Positions 7,951-16,473 of a stretch of 64,000 bases of DNA are shown here, piece after piece. The notes beneath the pieces were generated by a model. It saw only the letters and a list, made by a program, of their open reading frames with translations, made no database searches and was not told the origin of the DNA. The stretch's first letter is position 1, and every line of letters starts with the position of its first letter. The stretch lies in NCBI GenBank assembly GCA_016213825.1, contig JACQZP010000031.1, positions 1-64,000 on the forward strand, in the 5' to 3' direction. The stretch comes from Acetobacterium woodii. Its GTDB lineage: Bacteria; Bacillota; Clostridia; Eubacteriales; Eubacteriaceae. The translations under genes and the position numbers were made by a program.

Positions 7951-8646
7951 ATGAAAAAAATATTAGCGGTGCTGCTTGCAGTATGTATGGCAGTCACACT
8001 CGCTGCTTGCAGCACTCAAATGGAGAAAAAATCAGCGACAGCAGAAAGTGATATTTATGTTGGTTATACGACCGATGCCGACAAATTCATTGATGTCCCA
8101 AATCTGCGCCAATACGGCGATTACACGTGCGGGACCACCTGTGTGCAGATGCTGATGAATTATCTTTATCCACAGGTTGGCGATAAAAATCTTTCAACCT
8201 ACGAGCACGATCTTGGAACAACCCCGGCGGATGGTACGACGCCGCAACAGATTTACGATTATTTTAAAGCACAAGGGGTTGATGTTGAGAAAAAAGAGGA
8301 CATTTCGATAGAAGAACTGGTTTCATTGATTGATGCTGGCGATCCGGTGATGATGTGTATTCAGGCTTGGAGTGACAAATATAACACAACGGATCCCAAT
8401 GCCACGGATCATGCATATCTTGCCGATGGGCATTGGGTAATTTGTGTGGGCTATAAAAAGATAAATGATGAATATCAATTCTATTTTAATGATCCTGCCT
8501 GCGTCGGCCATTGCCTGATGTCGCAGACTGATCTTGAAACACGTTGGGTTGATAGGGATGGAGCAGGAACGATCTACAAGCACTTTGGATTTGTCATAAA
8601 AGGTACAACCGAATTTAATGATGATGGGGTGTTCTACCTCGACTAA
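7951..8646 (+). CDS. C39-like cysteine peptidase lipoprotein
   Basis: This 231-residue protein is exported and lipid-anchored: MKKILAVLLAVCMAVTLAAC is a typical signal sequence with lipobox LAAC. The ATG at 7951 is preferred over 7903 because GAGG precedes it and the signal peptide then starts properly. The mature part is a C39-like peptidase domain (Peptidase_C39_2): VPNLRQYGDYTCGTTCVQML holds the catalytic Cys, and DGHWVICVGY with FYFNDPA gives His and Asp. Natural substrate unknown. It has the same fold as the C-terminal domain of the protein at 10411, and a 43-bp fragment like that gene lies just past this stop. Confidence 0.82.
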   Translation: MKKILAVLLAVCMAVTLAACSTQMEKKSATAESDIYVGYTTDADKFIDVPNLRQYGDYTCGTTCVQMLMNYLYPQVGDKNLSTYEHDLGTTPADGTTPQQIYDYFKAQGVDVEKKEDISIEELVSLIDAGDPVMMCIQAWSDKYNTTDPNATDHAYLADGHWVICVGYKKINDEYQFYFNDPACVGHCLMSQTDLETRWVDRDGAGTIYKHFGFVIKGTTEFNDDGVFYLD

Positions 8647-8685
8647 TAAGGTCTTTACAGATAATTCAGATTGATCCAATCTCAG
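8643..8685 (+). repeat. 43-bp fragment matching the ChW/C39 gene
   Basis: By eye 37 of 43 bases match 11975-12017 inside the ChW/C39 gene, which codes the linker just before its peptidase domain. It starts at the stop of the C39 lipoprotein and is probably a relic of recombination between the two related genes. Confidence 0.6.
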
Positions 8686-8755
8686 ACGCCATGAATGACC
8701 CATCATTATATGTTGATGTTAGTTTGAACCGGTTACCTAAGGGGCAGGTTTTTAG
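8686..8755 (+). repeat. Two-hairpin intergenic element, copy B
   Basis: CATCA (8701-8705) pairs with TGATG (8714-8718) as first hairpin. AACC (8727-8730) to GGTT followed by TTTAG gives a weaker terminator. GCCATGAATGAC at 8688-8699 resembles the same block in copy A. Confidence 0.5.
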
Positions 8756-8982
8756 CTGTCCCAAATTAATAGTGTTCGTGGTTAGTCCAATATCAAATGG
8801 GTTTGATTATCGGATAACTACAAAGGCAAAGCGAAATTAGTTTTGAGATCTGCAACCAATTTAGGACGAAAAAAGCAGTATCAAGAACGTGTGTGTTTTT
8901 ATATTTTGATACTGTTTGACATTAACTGAAAGTTGAATTACAATCAGAATAACAAACAAACACGGAGGCAGGCACTGTTAAA
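8756..8982. other. Intergenic region before the CDGSH fusion gene
   Basis: No gene is supported here. The CDGSH gene's ribosome region is GGAGGCAGG (8963-8971). No strong promoter stands out. Confidence 0.4.
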
Positions 8983-10221
8983 ATGACGAATGAAAAAAAA
9001 GAATTCAAAATTAAAATAACCGAAAATGGGCCTTATATTGTTTCGGGAAATATTCCCTTGACGGAGAAAATAATTGTACCTAAAGGAAAATCATACGAGT
9101 TTAAAAATGGTCGTGAATTACCCCAGTCGGAGGAGTATGCTCTATGCCGCTGCGGGCAATCAAAAAATCCGCCATTTTGTGATGGCACGCATGCAAAAAT
9201 CGGTTTCGTCGGCACCGAGACGGCATCGAAAGATAGATATGAAGAACGGGCTGAATTGCGGGGGGGACCTGCAGTGGATCTTTTGGATGACCACCGCTGT
9301 GCTTCAGCTCGGTTCTGCCATCGGGAAATGGGTGATGCCTGGGAGCTGACAGAAGCGTCGGATAACGAAGAAAACAGAAATGAAGCGATTCAGGCTGCGA
9401 AAGAATGCCCTTCTGGTAGGATAACAGCTGTCATCAAAAAACGAGAAGTAATTGAGCCGCAACTGGAACCCGCCATCGAAATCGTTCAGGATCCTGAAAA
9501 AGAAGTCAGCGCCGGAATTTTTGTTAAAGGATATATTCCCATCGAATCGGCAGATGGTGAAATTTATGAGATTAGAAACCGAGTTGCCCTGTGTCGCTGT
9601 GGTCAATCTAAGAATAAGCCATTCTGTGATGCGAGACACGTTGAGACAAAATATTTGGATAGCAATTGTAAGATTGTGATAATCGTTGGTTCATTAAGGA
9701 AGGATTCTTTAAATCTTCAGTTGGCAAAAGCGGCGGAATCATATTTGAAAAATAAGGTTAATATTGAAATACTGGAATATAGTGAAGTTCCGCTTTTAAA
9801 TCAGGATTATGAATATCCAGCACCGGAAAAGGTTAAGGAAATAAGAGATAAAATTAAAAATGCGGATGGAATCTGGTTTTTTACACCAGAGTACAATCAT
9901 TTCTTGCCTGGGGTTTTAAAGAACTTAATTGATTGGCTTTCAAGACCCGTCAGCCCAACCGAAGGACAGGTTTTAACTGGCAAACCAGCTGCAATCAGCG
10001 GGATTTCACCAGGCATGTCCGGTACCGGGATTGCCCAAGATCATTTGGTTACGCTGTTAAGCTTTTTAAATATGGATATTATGAATCTGCCTCGCCTGAC
10101 CATTCCAAATGCTAAGCAACAGCTGAATCAAGATGAAAAACTTGAATTGACGACAAGTGCACCCTATTTAAAGAAAGAAGCGGATGCATTTATTGAGTTT
10201 ATTAAAAATAGAAAAAAATAA
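8983..10221 (+). CDS. CDGSH / Fer4_19-like / CDGSH / NADPH-dependent FMN reductase fusion
   Basis: This 412-residue protein joins four modules. CDGSH motif 1 is CRCGQSKNPPFCDGTH (residues 55-70). A divergent mono-cluster ferredoxin-like segment follows, with C106, C112 and C142 (the last in KECPSGR). CDGSH motif 2 is CRCGQSKNKPFCDARH (204-219), in which G is replaced by A and the next residue by R while the three Cys and one His ligands stay. Residues 229-410 are an NADPH-dependent FMN reductase domain (VIIVGSLRKDSLN; FFTPEYNHFLPGVLKNLIDW). The likely role is passing electrons between flavin and [2Fe-2S]/[4Fe-4S] centres; the partner is unknown. A relic of a related reductase C-terminus lies at 24381-24509. 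A small separate double-CDGSH protein is at 41303-41542. Confidence 0.85.
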   Translation: MTNEKKEFKIKITENGPYIVSGNIPLTEKIIVPKGKSYEFKNGRELPQSEEYALCRCGQSKNPPFCDGTHAKIGFVGTETASKDRYEERAELRGGPAVDLLDDHRCASARFCHREMGDAWELTEASDNEENRNEAIQAAKECPSGRITAVIKKREVIEPQLEPAIEIVQDPEKEVSAGIFVKGYIPIESADGEIYEIRNRVALCRCGQSKNKPFCDARHVETKYLDSNCKIVIIVGSLRKDSLNLQLAKAAESYLKNKVNIEILEYSEVPLLNQDYEYPAPEKVKEIRDKIKNADGIWFFTPEYNHFLPGVLKNLIDWLSRPVSPTEGQVLTGKPAAISGISPGMSGTGIAQDHLVTLLSFLNMDIMNLPRLTIPNAKQQLNQDEKLELTTSAPYLKKEADAFIEFIKNRKK

Positions 10222-10230
10222 ATTAAAAAG

Positions 10231-10295
10231 TGCCATAATTCATTCAATATGAATATTATCTAGAACCTGTTATGTAAAAGTAGCAGGTTTTTTTG
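10231..10295 (+). repeat. Two-hairpin intergenic element, copy C (terminator)
   Basis: ATTCAT (10238-10243) pairs with ATGAAT (10249-10254). AACCTGTTAT (10264-10273) pairs imperfectly with GTAGCAGGTT, followed by seven T. It closes the CDGSH fusion gene. Confidence 0.6.
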
Positions 10296-10410
10296 TTGTA
10301 TATAATGGAGTTACGACGTATAATCGAAATTAACATAGACCGTGTTCGGAAAAAATCGGACGATAAGTAGGAAATTCATCAAGAAAAACTAAAAGTTGTG
10401 AGGATCTAAA

Positions 10411-12555
10411 ATGAAGCATTTCTTCAAAAGAGAATTGGTAATACTGTTTACTTTATTAATGATTGGTGGTTTGGTACCCGCTGGGGTTTCCGCGGCCGCT
10501 GCAAGTCCAGGAGTGTCCTATCAGACCCAAATTGAAAACATCGGCTGGGAAGTCGACGCTGGCATTGGTCTAAGAAGCAATGGCGAGGCCAGCGGAACAT
10601 TTGGCCAGGGTCTGCGTTTAGAAGGAATCAAGATTAATCTGGATCAGCAGGGCTATGATCTTGGGGTCTCCTATCAGACCCATATCCAGAATATCGGTTG
10701 GGAAGCTGATACTGGCCGGGGCTGGAAAAGCGATGGTGTGATGAGCGGCACCCAGGGCGAATCCAAACGTCTGGAAGCAATCCAAATCAAGCTGACGGGC
10801 GCGGATGCCGATCAATTTGATATTTATTATCAAGTGCATGCCCAAAATATTGGCTGGATGGGTTGGGCGAAAAATGGCGAAAGTGCCGGGAGCTCCGGAT
10901 ATAGTTATCGTCTTGAAGCGATCAAAATTGTGGTGGTACCCAAAGATCAGGATCCACCGACGGTAACAACTACCCCGGCTTTTATAACCTACCCTGGTGT
11001 GTCGTATCAAACTCAAATTGAAAACATTGGTTGGGAAGTTGCTGCTGGTGTTGGATTACGAAGCAATGGCGAGGTCAGCGGGACATCAGGACAAAGTCTG
11101 CGGCTGGAAGGCATTAAAATTAATCCAGATACCCAGGGCTTTGATTTTGGAATTTCCTATCAAACCCACATTCAGGATATCGGTTGGGAAGCCGACACCG
11201 GCCGGGGCTGGAAAAGCGACGGTGTGATGAGCGGAACCCAGGGCGAATCCAAACGTCTGGAAGCAATCCAAATTAAGCTGACGGGCGTTGATGCCGATCA
11301 ATTTGATATCTATTATCAGGTTCATGCCCAGAACTTTGGCTGGATGGGCTGGGCGAAAAATGGCGAAAGTGCCGGTACTGCCGGATATGGCTATCGTCTT
11401 GAAGCGATCAGAATTATGCTTGTACCTAAAGGTCAAGGGGCGCCTTCCGCATCAGTGATCCCGGCTTTTTCAGATAAAAAAAATAGTGCCATTGAGGGGA
11501 ATTTATTTATAAGATCAACCGTCGCTGATTTTAATACTGCCGACGCCAGCTTTGACAATGTTGAAGTTTCAAATAACGGTGATGGCGCTATTGTGCTTAA
11601 ATCAGGTGTCCAAAGTGGTGTTTACACCTCTAATAGTTTAAGTACCAGTTCGTTTAACAAACTGGTGCTTTCCTGGAATAGTGATACGCCCGCAGGAACG
11701 ACGATTCAGGTTCAGGCCCGGGTAGCATTGACTGCCAATGGACAATGGTCCAATTGGCTGACGTGGGGGACCTGGGGAACATCAATAAAAAGCGGGTCTG
11801 GTGGAGGTCTGACAGATGACGCGGTGGCAAGCGTTGATGTGGATACCCTGGTGGTAAAGAGTGGCCAGACTGCCAATAAAATACAATATCGGGTTATCTT
11901 AAATTCGGATCAATCCGGCGTAACGCCGACGCTTCGGTTAGTCTCGGGAGCATTGCGAAATACGAGTCAGGGGATTAATAAGGTTTTTACAGATAATCCA
12001 GATTTGTCAAATCTCAGGGTTCTTGATGTACCGAAGCTATCTCAGATGATCAGAGATCCGGCCATCGCAGATTCGATTTGCAGTCCCACTAGTATTGCCA
12101 TGGTGTTAAATTATTATGGAACCCAACTAATACCCGAACAGGTCGCATGGGGTGTATACGATTATGATTATGAGGACTTTGGAAATTGGCCTTTCAATAC
12201 GGCTTATGCAGGAAGTCTTGGCTATCGTGCCTACGTCGATTATTCAACGATTGACGGCCTGAAACGAGAAATTGCCAATGGACATCCTGCCATCGCAGCG
12301 GTGGCCTATAAAAACAGTGCTAATGTCAGTGGCAATCTACCGGTGATCGACGGAGCCCCGATTGCATCAACCAACGGTCATCTGATTGTCGTTTGTGGTT
12401 TTACCAACGAAAATGGCATTGACTATATTATTATCAACGACCCGGCTGCTGCTAGTAATGCCGGCGTTAGAGTCAAGTATCGGCTTGATCAATTTCAAAA
12501 TGCCTGGGCGGAGTCCGGCAATATAACCTATATCATTCATCAAAATGAAAATTGA
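10411..12555 (+). CDS. Secreted protein with six ChW repeats and C39-like peptidase domain
   Basis: This 714-residue protein has an N-terminal signal peptide (cleavage probably after VSAAA, about residue 30). Six ChW repeats follow in two near-identical blocks of three (about 33-180 and 195-345), each unit of the form SYQTHIQNIGWE...SGT...GxSxRLEAIxI. ChW repeats are typical of Clostridia surface proteins and are thought to bind cell wall or other proteins. Residues about 355-530 form a beta-rich linker. About 540-714 is a C39-like peptidase (LDVPKLSQM, then SICSPTSIAMVLNYYG with the Cys, NGHLIVVCGF with the His, and IINDPAA). The short repeat form VSYQTHVQNVGWQDW also occurs in the alkaline phosphatase at 56457. 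Confidence 0.86.
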   Translation: MKHFFKRELVILFTLLMIGGLVPAGVSAAAASPGVSYQTQIENIGWEVDAGIGLRSNGEASGTFGQGLRLEGIKINLDQQGYDLGVSYQTHIQNIGWEADTGRGWKSDGVMSGTQGESKRLEAIQIKLTGADADQFDIYYQVHAQNIGWMGWAKNGESAGSSGYSYRLEAIKIVVVPKDQDPPTVTTTPAFITYPGVSYQTQIENIGWEVAAGVGLRSNGEVSGTSGQSLRLEGIKINPDTQGFDFGISYQTHIQDIGWEADTGRGWKSDGVMSGTQGESKRLEAIQIKLTGVDADQFDIYYQVHAQNFGWMGWAKNGESAGTAGYGYRLEAIRIMLVPKGQGAPSASVIPAFSDKKNSAIEGNLFIRSTVADFNTADASFDNVEVSNNGDGAIVLKSGVQSGVYTSNSLSTSSFNKLVLSWNSDTPAGTTIQVQARVALTANGQWSNWLTWGTWGTSIKSGSGGGLTDDAVASVDVDTLVVKSGQTANKIQYRVILNSDQSGVTPTLRLVSGALRNTSQGINKVFTDNPDLSNLRVLDVPKLSQMIRDPAIADSICSPTSIAMVLNYYGTQLIPEQVAWGVYDYDYEDFGNWPFNTAYAGSLGYRAYVDYSTIDGLKREIANGHPAIAAVAYKNSANVSGNLPVIDGAPIASTNGHLIVVCGFTNENGIDYIIINDPAAASNAGVRVKYRLDQFQNAWAESGNITYIIHQNEN
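10513..11435 (+). repeat. Tandem duplication of a three-ChW-repeat block inside the gene
   Basis: About 440 bases at 10513-10950 recur at 11002-11435 with only scattered differences, including long identical runs around the segment coding WKSDGVMSGTQGESKRLEAI. The blocks are far closer to each other than single ChW units within a block, so the duplication is recent and prone to recombination. Confidence 0.85.
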
Positions 12556-12569
12556 GAAGGTTGCAGAAG

Positions 12570-12655
12570 CTTCTTTATCGCCATCCGCAATGACGCATTG
12601 GTAATTAATACTAAAAAGAACCGGTTGCTTTACGATCGGTTCTTTTTATTGGCAA
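12570..12655 (+). repeat. Two-hairpin intergenic element, copy D (terminator)
   Basis: CTTCTTTATCGCCATCC followed by ATGACGCAT resembles copy A. AACCGGTTGC...GATCGGTTCTTTTTATT forms the terminator of the ChW/C39 gene. The first hairpin is poor in this copy. Confidence 0.5.
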
Positions 12656-12705
12656 GGACCTAAGCAATGCGATGGTATAAAAGCAGAATAAGAATGAATA
12701 AAAAC

Positions 12706-12740
12706 CAAACGCCTCCTCAGTCTTGAGGGGGCGTTTGATA
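12706..12740. terminator. Bidirectional terminator between converging genes
   Basis: AAACGCCTCCTCA and TTGAGGGGGCGTTT form a strong stem with a three-base loop between the plus-strand ChW/C39 gene and the minus-strand lipase-like gene. Confidence 0.75.
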
Positions 12741-12756
12741 TTACTTGAACGCTGTT

Positions 12757-14076
12757 TTAATTTTGGGCATTTACGTAGCTGTCAAAGATTCCCTTTGACT
12801 GGGCAATGGCTTGCATGTAGTTTTGTAAGTGATTAAGTGGATATTGAGTATAGCTCATTTTTACATTTCCACCAGCAGCCAACATTTTTTCGTAGGCGTT
12901 TTCGGTTACCGAGGCCGGGATCAATCCATCCTCGGATGAGGTCAGAAAGGTGACGGGCATTTGGGGAACCCAATCATCGGTATTGTTAGCAGCAATGTCT
13001 TGTGATACATCGCCATCTTTTGCGCTGGCCAGGAAAGCAGATGTAAACATGTTGTCTGTTGCTTTGGGGTAATTGGAAGCTAGGATGATCAGTGGGGTTG
13101 TGGGATTTTTAAAGTTCTTTTCAACACGGGCGTCATAGGGTTTGTTAAAAATAGTATCCATTGCCCCCCAATTATAAATTTGTTGATAGGCATAAACCGC
13201 TTTGGCACAAACCAGACTTCCACCCGGTCGGCCATCCATTATAACACCTCCTGGGGTTTCGAGAAAGTTATTCATGGCAGCATTCATGTTGTAGGGACCT
13301 TCCATAAATACTGCGGCGGTAACTGGATACTGGGGATAGTTGTTCTGAATTAATTCAGCAAGCGCCGAGACGGCCTGGCCTCCTTCTGAATAACCTGACA
13401 AAAAGAGTTGACCATTGGTGGACAGCTTTAATTGTTCCAATAAATGCTGGGTAGCTATTAAGATGTCCACACCATTGGCGGCTTCACTGTCGGCGTATAA
13501 ATATTCGCTGGGATATTTCAGGCAATTTGGCTGTCCGTTACCGACGTAGTCAGAAATGGCTACCACATATCCTTCGCTCGCAAAGGCCCCGGCTAAAGTA
13601 TTGGATTCCCCGGAAGATTTTTGGATGCTGACACTGGGAGCAGTGCCATTGGTCATGATCGTTGCGTGTTGATAAATAAGTAAAGGCATAGCAGCGGAAT
13701 CGGTTTTTTCGGGGATCAGAACGACTCCGGAACAGGGAATCTTTTCACCAGCATGATTAAGTGTAACGTATTCGATAATATAGGCATTCACTGGGTAGTC
13801 TGGTGAACCTAGCTGTGCCAGAGACCATTGGGCTGATTCCTTGGTGGTGCTTTTCCCTAATTTTTGAAGAAAACTGGTTGAGTCGGCGGTTGAGAAGGTC
13901 TGATAAAACTCATTAAACAAAAGGTCTCCACGGGTAGCAGTACTGACATCGTAGGTTGCTCTGGCCTCAATGGTTTTTAGTTCTTTACCAGAAATAGTAT
14001 GAAGTATAAAGACTAGGAAAGAAACGGCAATGAGCAACAAAAACAATTGAAAAAAAACCTTTTTCGTAGATTTCAT
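12757..14076 (-). CDS. Secreted or membrane-anchored alpha/beta hydrolase (secretory lipase-like)
   Basis: This 439-residue protein has one N-terminal hydrophobic segment (about 8-27) that acts as signal peptide or anchor. The rest is an alpha/beta hydrolase of the secretory-lipase/peptidase type: nucleophile elbow GYSEGGQA at about 229-236, the likely Asp in TSSEDGLIP and the His in YPLNHLQ near the C-terminus. Such enzymes cleave esters outside the cell; the substrate is not predictable. It is alone on its strand and divergent from the sigma-54 activator at 14328, so it is a possible co-target of that activator, but I saw no -24/-12 site before it. Confidence 0.75.
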   Translation of the reverse strand: MKSTKKVFFQLFLLLIAVSFLVFILHTISGKELKTIEARATYDVSTATRGDLLFNEFYQTFSTADSTSFLQKLGKSTTKESAQWSLAQLGSPDYPVNAYIIEYVTLNHAGEKIPCSGVVLIPEKTDSAAMPLLIYQHATIMTNGTAPSVSIQKSSGESNTLAGAFASEGYVVAISDYVGNGQPNCLKYPSEYLYADSEAANGVDILIATQHLLEQLKLSTNGQLFLSGYSEGGQAVSALAELIQNNYPQYPVTAAVFMEGPYNMNAAMNNFLETPGGVIMDGRPGGSLVCAKAVYAYQQIYNWGAMDTIFNKPYDARVEKNFKNPTTPLIILASNYPKATDNMFTSAFLASAKDGDVSQDIAANNTDDWVPQMPVTFLTSSEDGLIPASVTENAYEKMLAAGGNVKMSYTQYPLNHLQNYMQAIAQSKGIFDSYVNAQN

Positions 14077-14327
14077 AGTTTCCTCAGAGTGGCATAAATT
14101 GACCCCGAAATCCGTGGTCGAACCAATAATGTTATTCTACAGTAACTAAGCATAGGTTGCAATAAATTTTTCTTTAATGAATCGATCGTCAAGAAGAATT
14201 ATCTGGCAGAACAAACCCAAATAAATATTAGGCTGGTTCTATTTTTCATAGCTAAAATAATTTAACCATCTTTTAATAAATATGTTATGATATTGTTGAA
14301 AATCCATAAATCCAAGGAGGTGTTGCT

Positions 14328-16262
14328 ATGTACAATAACGGTATTGTGAACTATAAAAATTACAATAGTGTTGAAAAAAATCTGAAAAATGTACTGAATT
14401 TAGCAAATACCAGTCAAAATGCAAAAGCTGTTGAGGAAGAGATATATTATAATACCGCCAAAAATGTCGGGCGTAGCTTAAATGTAACGGATTATAACAG
14501 CTTATCGGAAAAGATCATCGAATTGGGAATTGGACAAATTGTCATTACCAATATGTCTGATGAAATGATCGTCTTTCGTCTCTATGACTGTTTTACCTGT
14601 AGTGAGATGGAGAATATTGGCAAACCGTTATGTTATTTTGAAGCCGGGATTTTAGCTGGTGCAGTCAGTACTATCAGCAAACAGGATATGGATGCGGTTG
14701 AGGTGAAGTGTAACGCATTGGGTGACGCATATTGCGAATTTGAAGTAACCAAAGCCATTAATGATAAAAAGAGCTTCAACGAAGATAGTGATTATGGAAA
14801 AACCGATATTAATATGCTTTACTTAACGATCAACTCATTGAAGTTAGCAAAAAGTAAAAACCAGATGCAATCTCAAAGCCAGCGTTCTTCCCAAGATAAT
14901 AAAAAATTGAATGATGCCCTTGAAAATGCCTTAGAAGCTGACAATTTCAATCAAAATATCATCGACAGCATCCCTAATTATCTGGCTGTCATTGACAGTG
15001 GGGGAATGGTTGTCCGGATCAATAAAAAATACCAGGAATTTTTGTCTTCAGCTTTCAAAAAAGACACGAATATCATTGCTCTGTCATGGGAGTCAAAATA
15101 TACCGAGGTGCTGGCCACCGGAGAGCCTGCCATTTGGCAACAGATGATTTCCGGTAAGGAACATATTATCTTTGAAAGTCCGATTTTAGAAGCACAGGCA
15201 GTATTAAGACAGGTAATCCCGGTGGAGTCTGATTTTATTAAATTACTTCTGGATAAAATATCAGATTTAGAAGAGCGAATTGACTCTAAAAACAAAGCTG
15301 GAGATCAACAGACGACCAAACTTTGTGACCCAAACATCATTGTCGACAGTCACGAAATGATTGAGCTAGTGAATTATATCAAGAAAGTATCAAAAACCGA
15401 TGCTTCTGTTTTAATGAGAGGGGAAAGTGGCACAGGCAAAACAATGTTTGCCGAAATAGTCCATCAGGAGAGCCCCAGAAGGCATAAACCATTTATTTAT
15501 ATTGATTGTACCACCATCCCGAAGAATTTCTTTGAAACCGAACTTTTTGGCTATGAACCCGGTGCTTTTACGGGGGCGAATAAGAATGGAAAAGTTGGAA
15601 AACTGGAAATGGCTCAGGGCGGGACCGTTTTTTTAGACGAAATCGCCGAGATTCCAATTGAAATACAGTCGAAGTTACTCCGCTTTCTACAGGAAAAAAA
15701 GTTTGAAAAAATGGGATCGGTTACGACTAAAAAAGTTGATGCCAGGGTCATCGCGGCAACCAGCCAGAACCTGGAAGAAATGATGCAGTCGGGTTTATTT
15801 AGAAAAGATCTCTACTATCGGCTTAATGTCATCAATGTGATGCTACCGCCACTTCGACACCGGCGTCAGGAAATTCCTGGACTCGTTGACAAAATACTCG
15901 ACAATGTCAGTAAAGAAACGGGAACAGCATTGAAGAAAATTGATGAAATCGGGATTCGGGAATTAATGAATTATAATTGGCCCGGCAATATCAGGGAATT
16001 AGAAAATTTGTTAAAAAGATTGACGTTTTTAGTTGATGAAAAAGTCATTTCAAATGATGCGATCTTAAAAGAACTAAATATCGCAAAAACACAAAATGGT
16101 TTCAATTTTGTGTTATCTAAAAATGAGATAAGCGAAAATGAAAAAGATCTCATCGTCAGAGTTATCAAAAATTGTAACTACAACAAGTCAAATGCCGCCG
16201 AGAAACTTGGTATCACCCGGCAAACGCTCTATAATAAAATTAAAAAGTATAACATAACTTAA
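14328..16262 (+). CDS. Sigma-54-dependent activator with V4R sensor domain (DmpR/MopR-like)
   Basis: This 644-residue enhancer-binding protein has a V4R sensor domain at about 30-140. C102, E125, C128 and C136 are spaced 23-3-8, the spacing of the structural zinc site in phenol sensors of the DmpR/MopR group (from memory of that family). A PAS-like domain lies at about 210-300 (DSIPNYLAVIDSGGMVVRIN). The AAA+ domain at about 340-565 has Walker A GESGTGKT and the sigma-54 contact loop GAFTGA. A Fis-type helix-turn-helix ends the protein (NAAEKLGITRQTLYNKIKK). AAGGAGG precedes the ATG. It lies directly upstream of a sigma-54 promoter and an acetyl-CoA synthase gene, its most likely target. The ligand is unknown; a small aromatic is a reasonable guess from the family. 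Confidence 0.9.
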   Translation: MYNNGIVNYKNYNSVEKNLKNVLNLANTSQNAKAVEEEIYYNTAKNVGRSLNVTDYNSLSEKIIELGIGQIVITNMSDEMIVFRLYDCFTCSEMENIGKPLCYFEAGILAGAVSTISKQDMDAVEVKCNALGDAYCEFEVTKAINDKKSFNEDSDYGKTDINMLYLTINSLKLAKSKNQMQSQSQRSSQDNKKLNDALENALEADNFNQNIIDSIPNYLAVIDSGGMVVRINKKYQEFLSSAFKKDTNIIALSWESKYTEVLATGEPAIWQQMISGKEHIIFESPILEAQAVLRQVIPVESDFIKLLLDKISDLEERIDSKNKAGDQQTTKLCDPNIIVDSHEMIELVNYIKKVSKTDASVLMRGESGTGKTMFAEIVHQESPRRHKPFIYIDCTTIPKNFFETELFGYEPGAFTGANKNGKVGKLEMAQGGTVFLDEIAEIPIEIQSKLLRFLQEKKFEKMGSVTTKKVDARVIAATSQNLEEMMQSGLFRKDLYYRLNVINVMLPPLRHRRQEIPGLVDKILDNVSKETGTALKKIDEIGIRELMNYNWPGNIRELENLLKRLTFLVDEKVISNDAILKELNIAKTQNGFNFVLSKNEISENEKDLIVRVIKNCNYNKSNAAEKLGITRQTLYNKIKKYNIT

Positions 16263-16286
16263 TTATTTCCCTTTTGGCCGTCTATT

Positions 16287-16346
16287 TGTGTCTAATTGTG
16301 TCAAAAAAGTGTAAATACTTTTTTGACAGTGTAAAAATATTAGACA
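16287..16346 (+). promoter_or_regulatory. Nested inverted repeats, candidate enhancer for the sigma-54 activator
   Basis: TGTCAAAAAAGT (16299-16310) and ACTTTTTTGACA (16317-16328) are perfect complements. Outside them TGTCTAAT (16289-16296) and ATTAGACA (16339-16346) also pair. The block lies 62-121 bases before the -24 element, a usual enhancer distance. It could also be an RNA hairpin at the end of the activator transcript. Confidence 0.6.
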
Positions 16347-16370
16347 GTGCAACGAACGGCACAACTTTGA

Positions 16371-16409
16371 AATCCGTCTAAATAGCGAGTAGACGGATTT
16401 TATTTTTTT
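16371..16409 (+). terminator. Intrinsic terminator of the activator gene
   Basis: AATCCGTCTA (16371-16380) and TAGACGGATT (16390-16399) pair perfectly, followed by TTATTTTTTT. The T tract runs straight into the -24 element of the next promoter. Confidence 0.8.
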
Positions 16410-16423
16410 GGCATAAAACTTGC
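16408..16423 (+). promoter_or_regulatory. Sigma-54 (-24/-12) promoter of the acetyl-CoA synthase gene
   Basis: TTGGCATAAAACTTGC has GG and GC exactly 10 bases apart as in the sigma-54 consensus TTGGCAC-N5-TTGC. It lies 51 bases before the start codon and just downstream of a gene for a sigma-54 activator. Confidence 0.85.
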
Positions 16424-16473
16424 TATATCTTAATGTTAAATAAAATTTCGTTGAAAAGGAAGAGTGATAAAGT

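Noticed and set aside
10513-11435. CRISPR-like direct repeats
   Set aside because: The repeats are in-frame ChW-coding units of a surface protein, with no short constant repeat and unique spacers.
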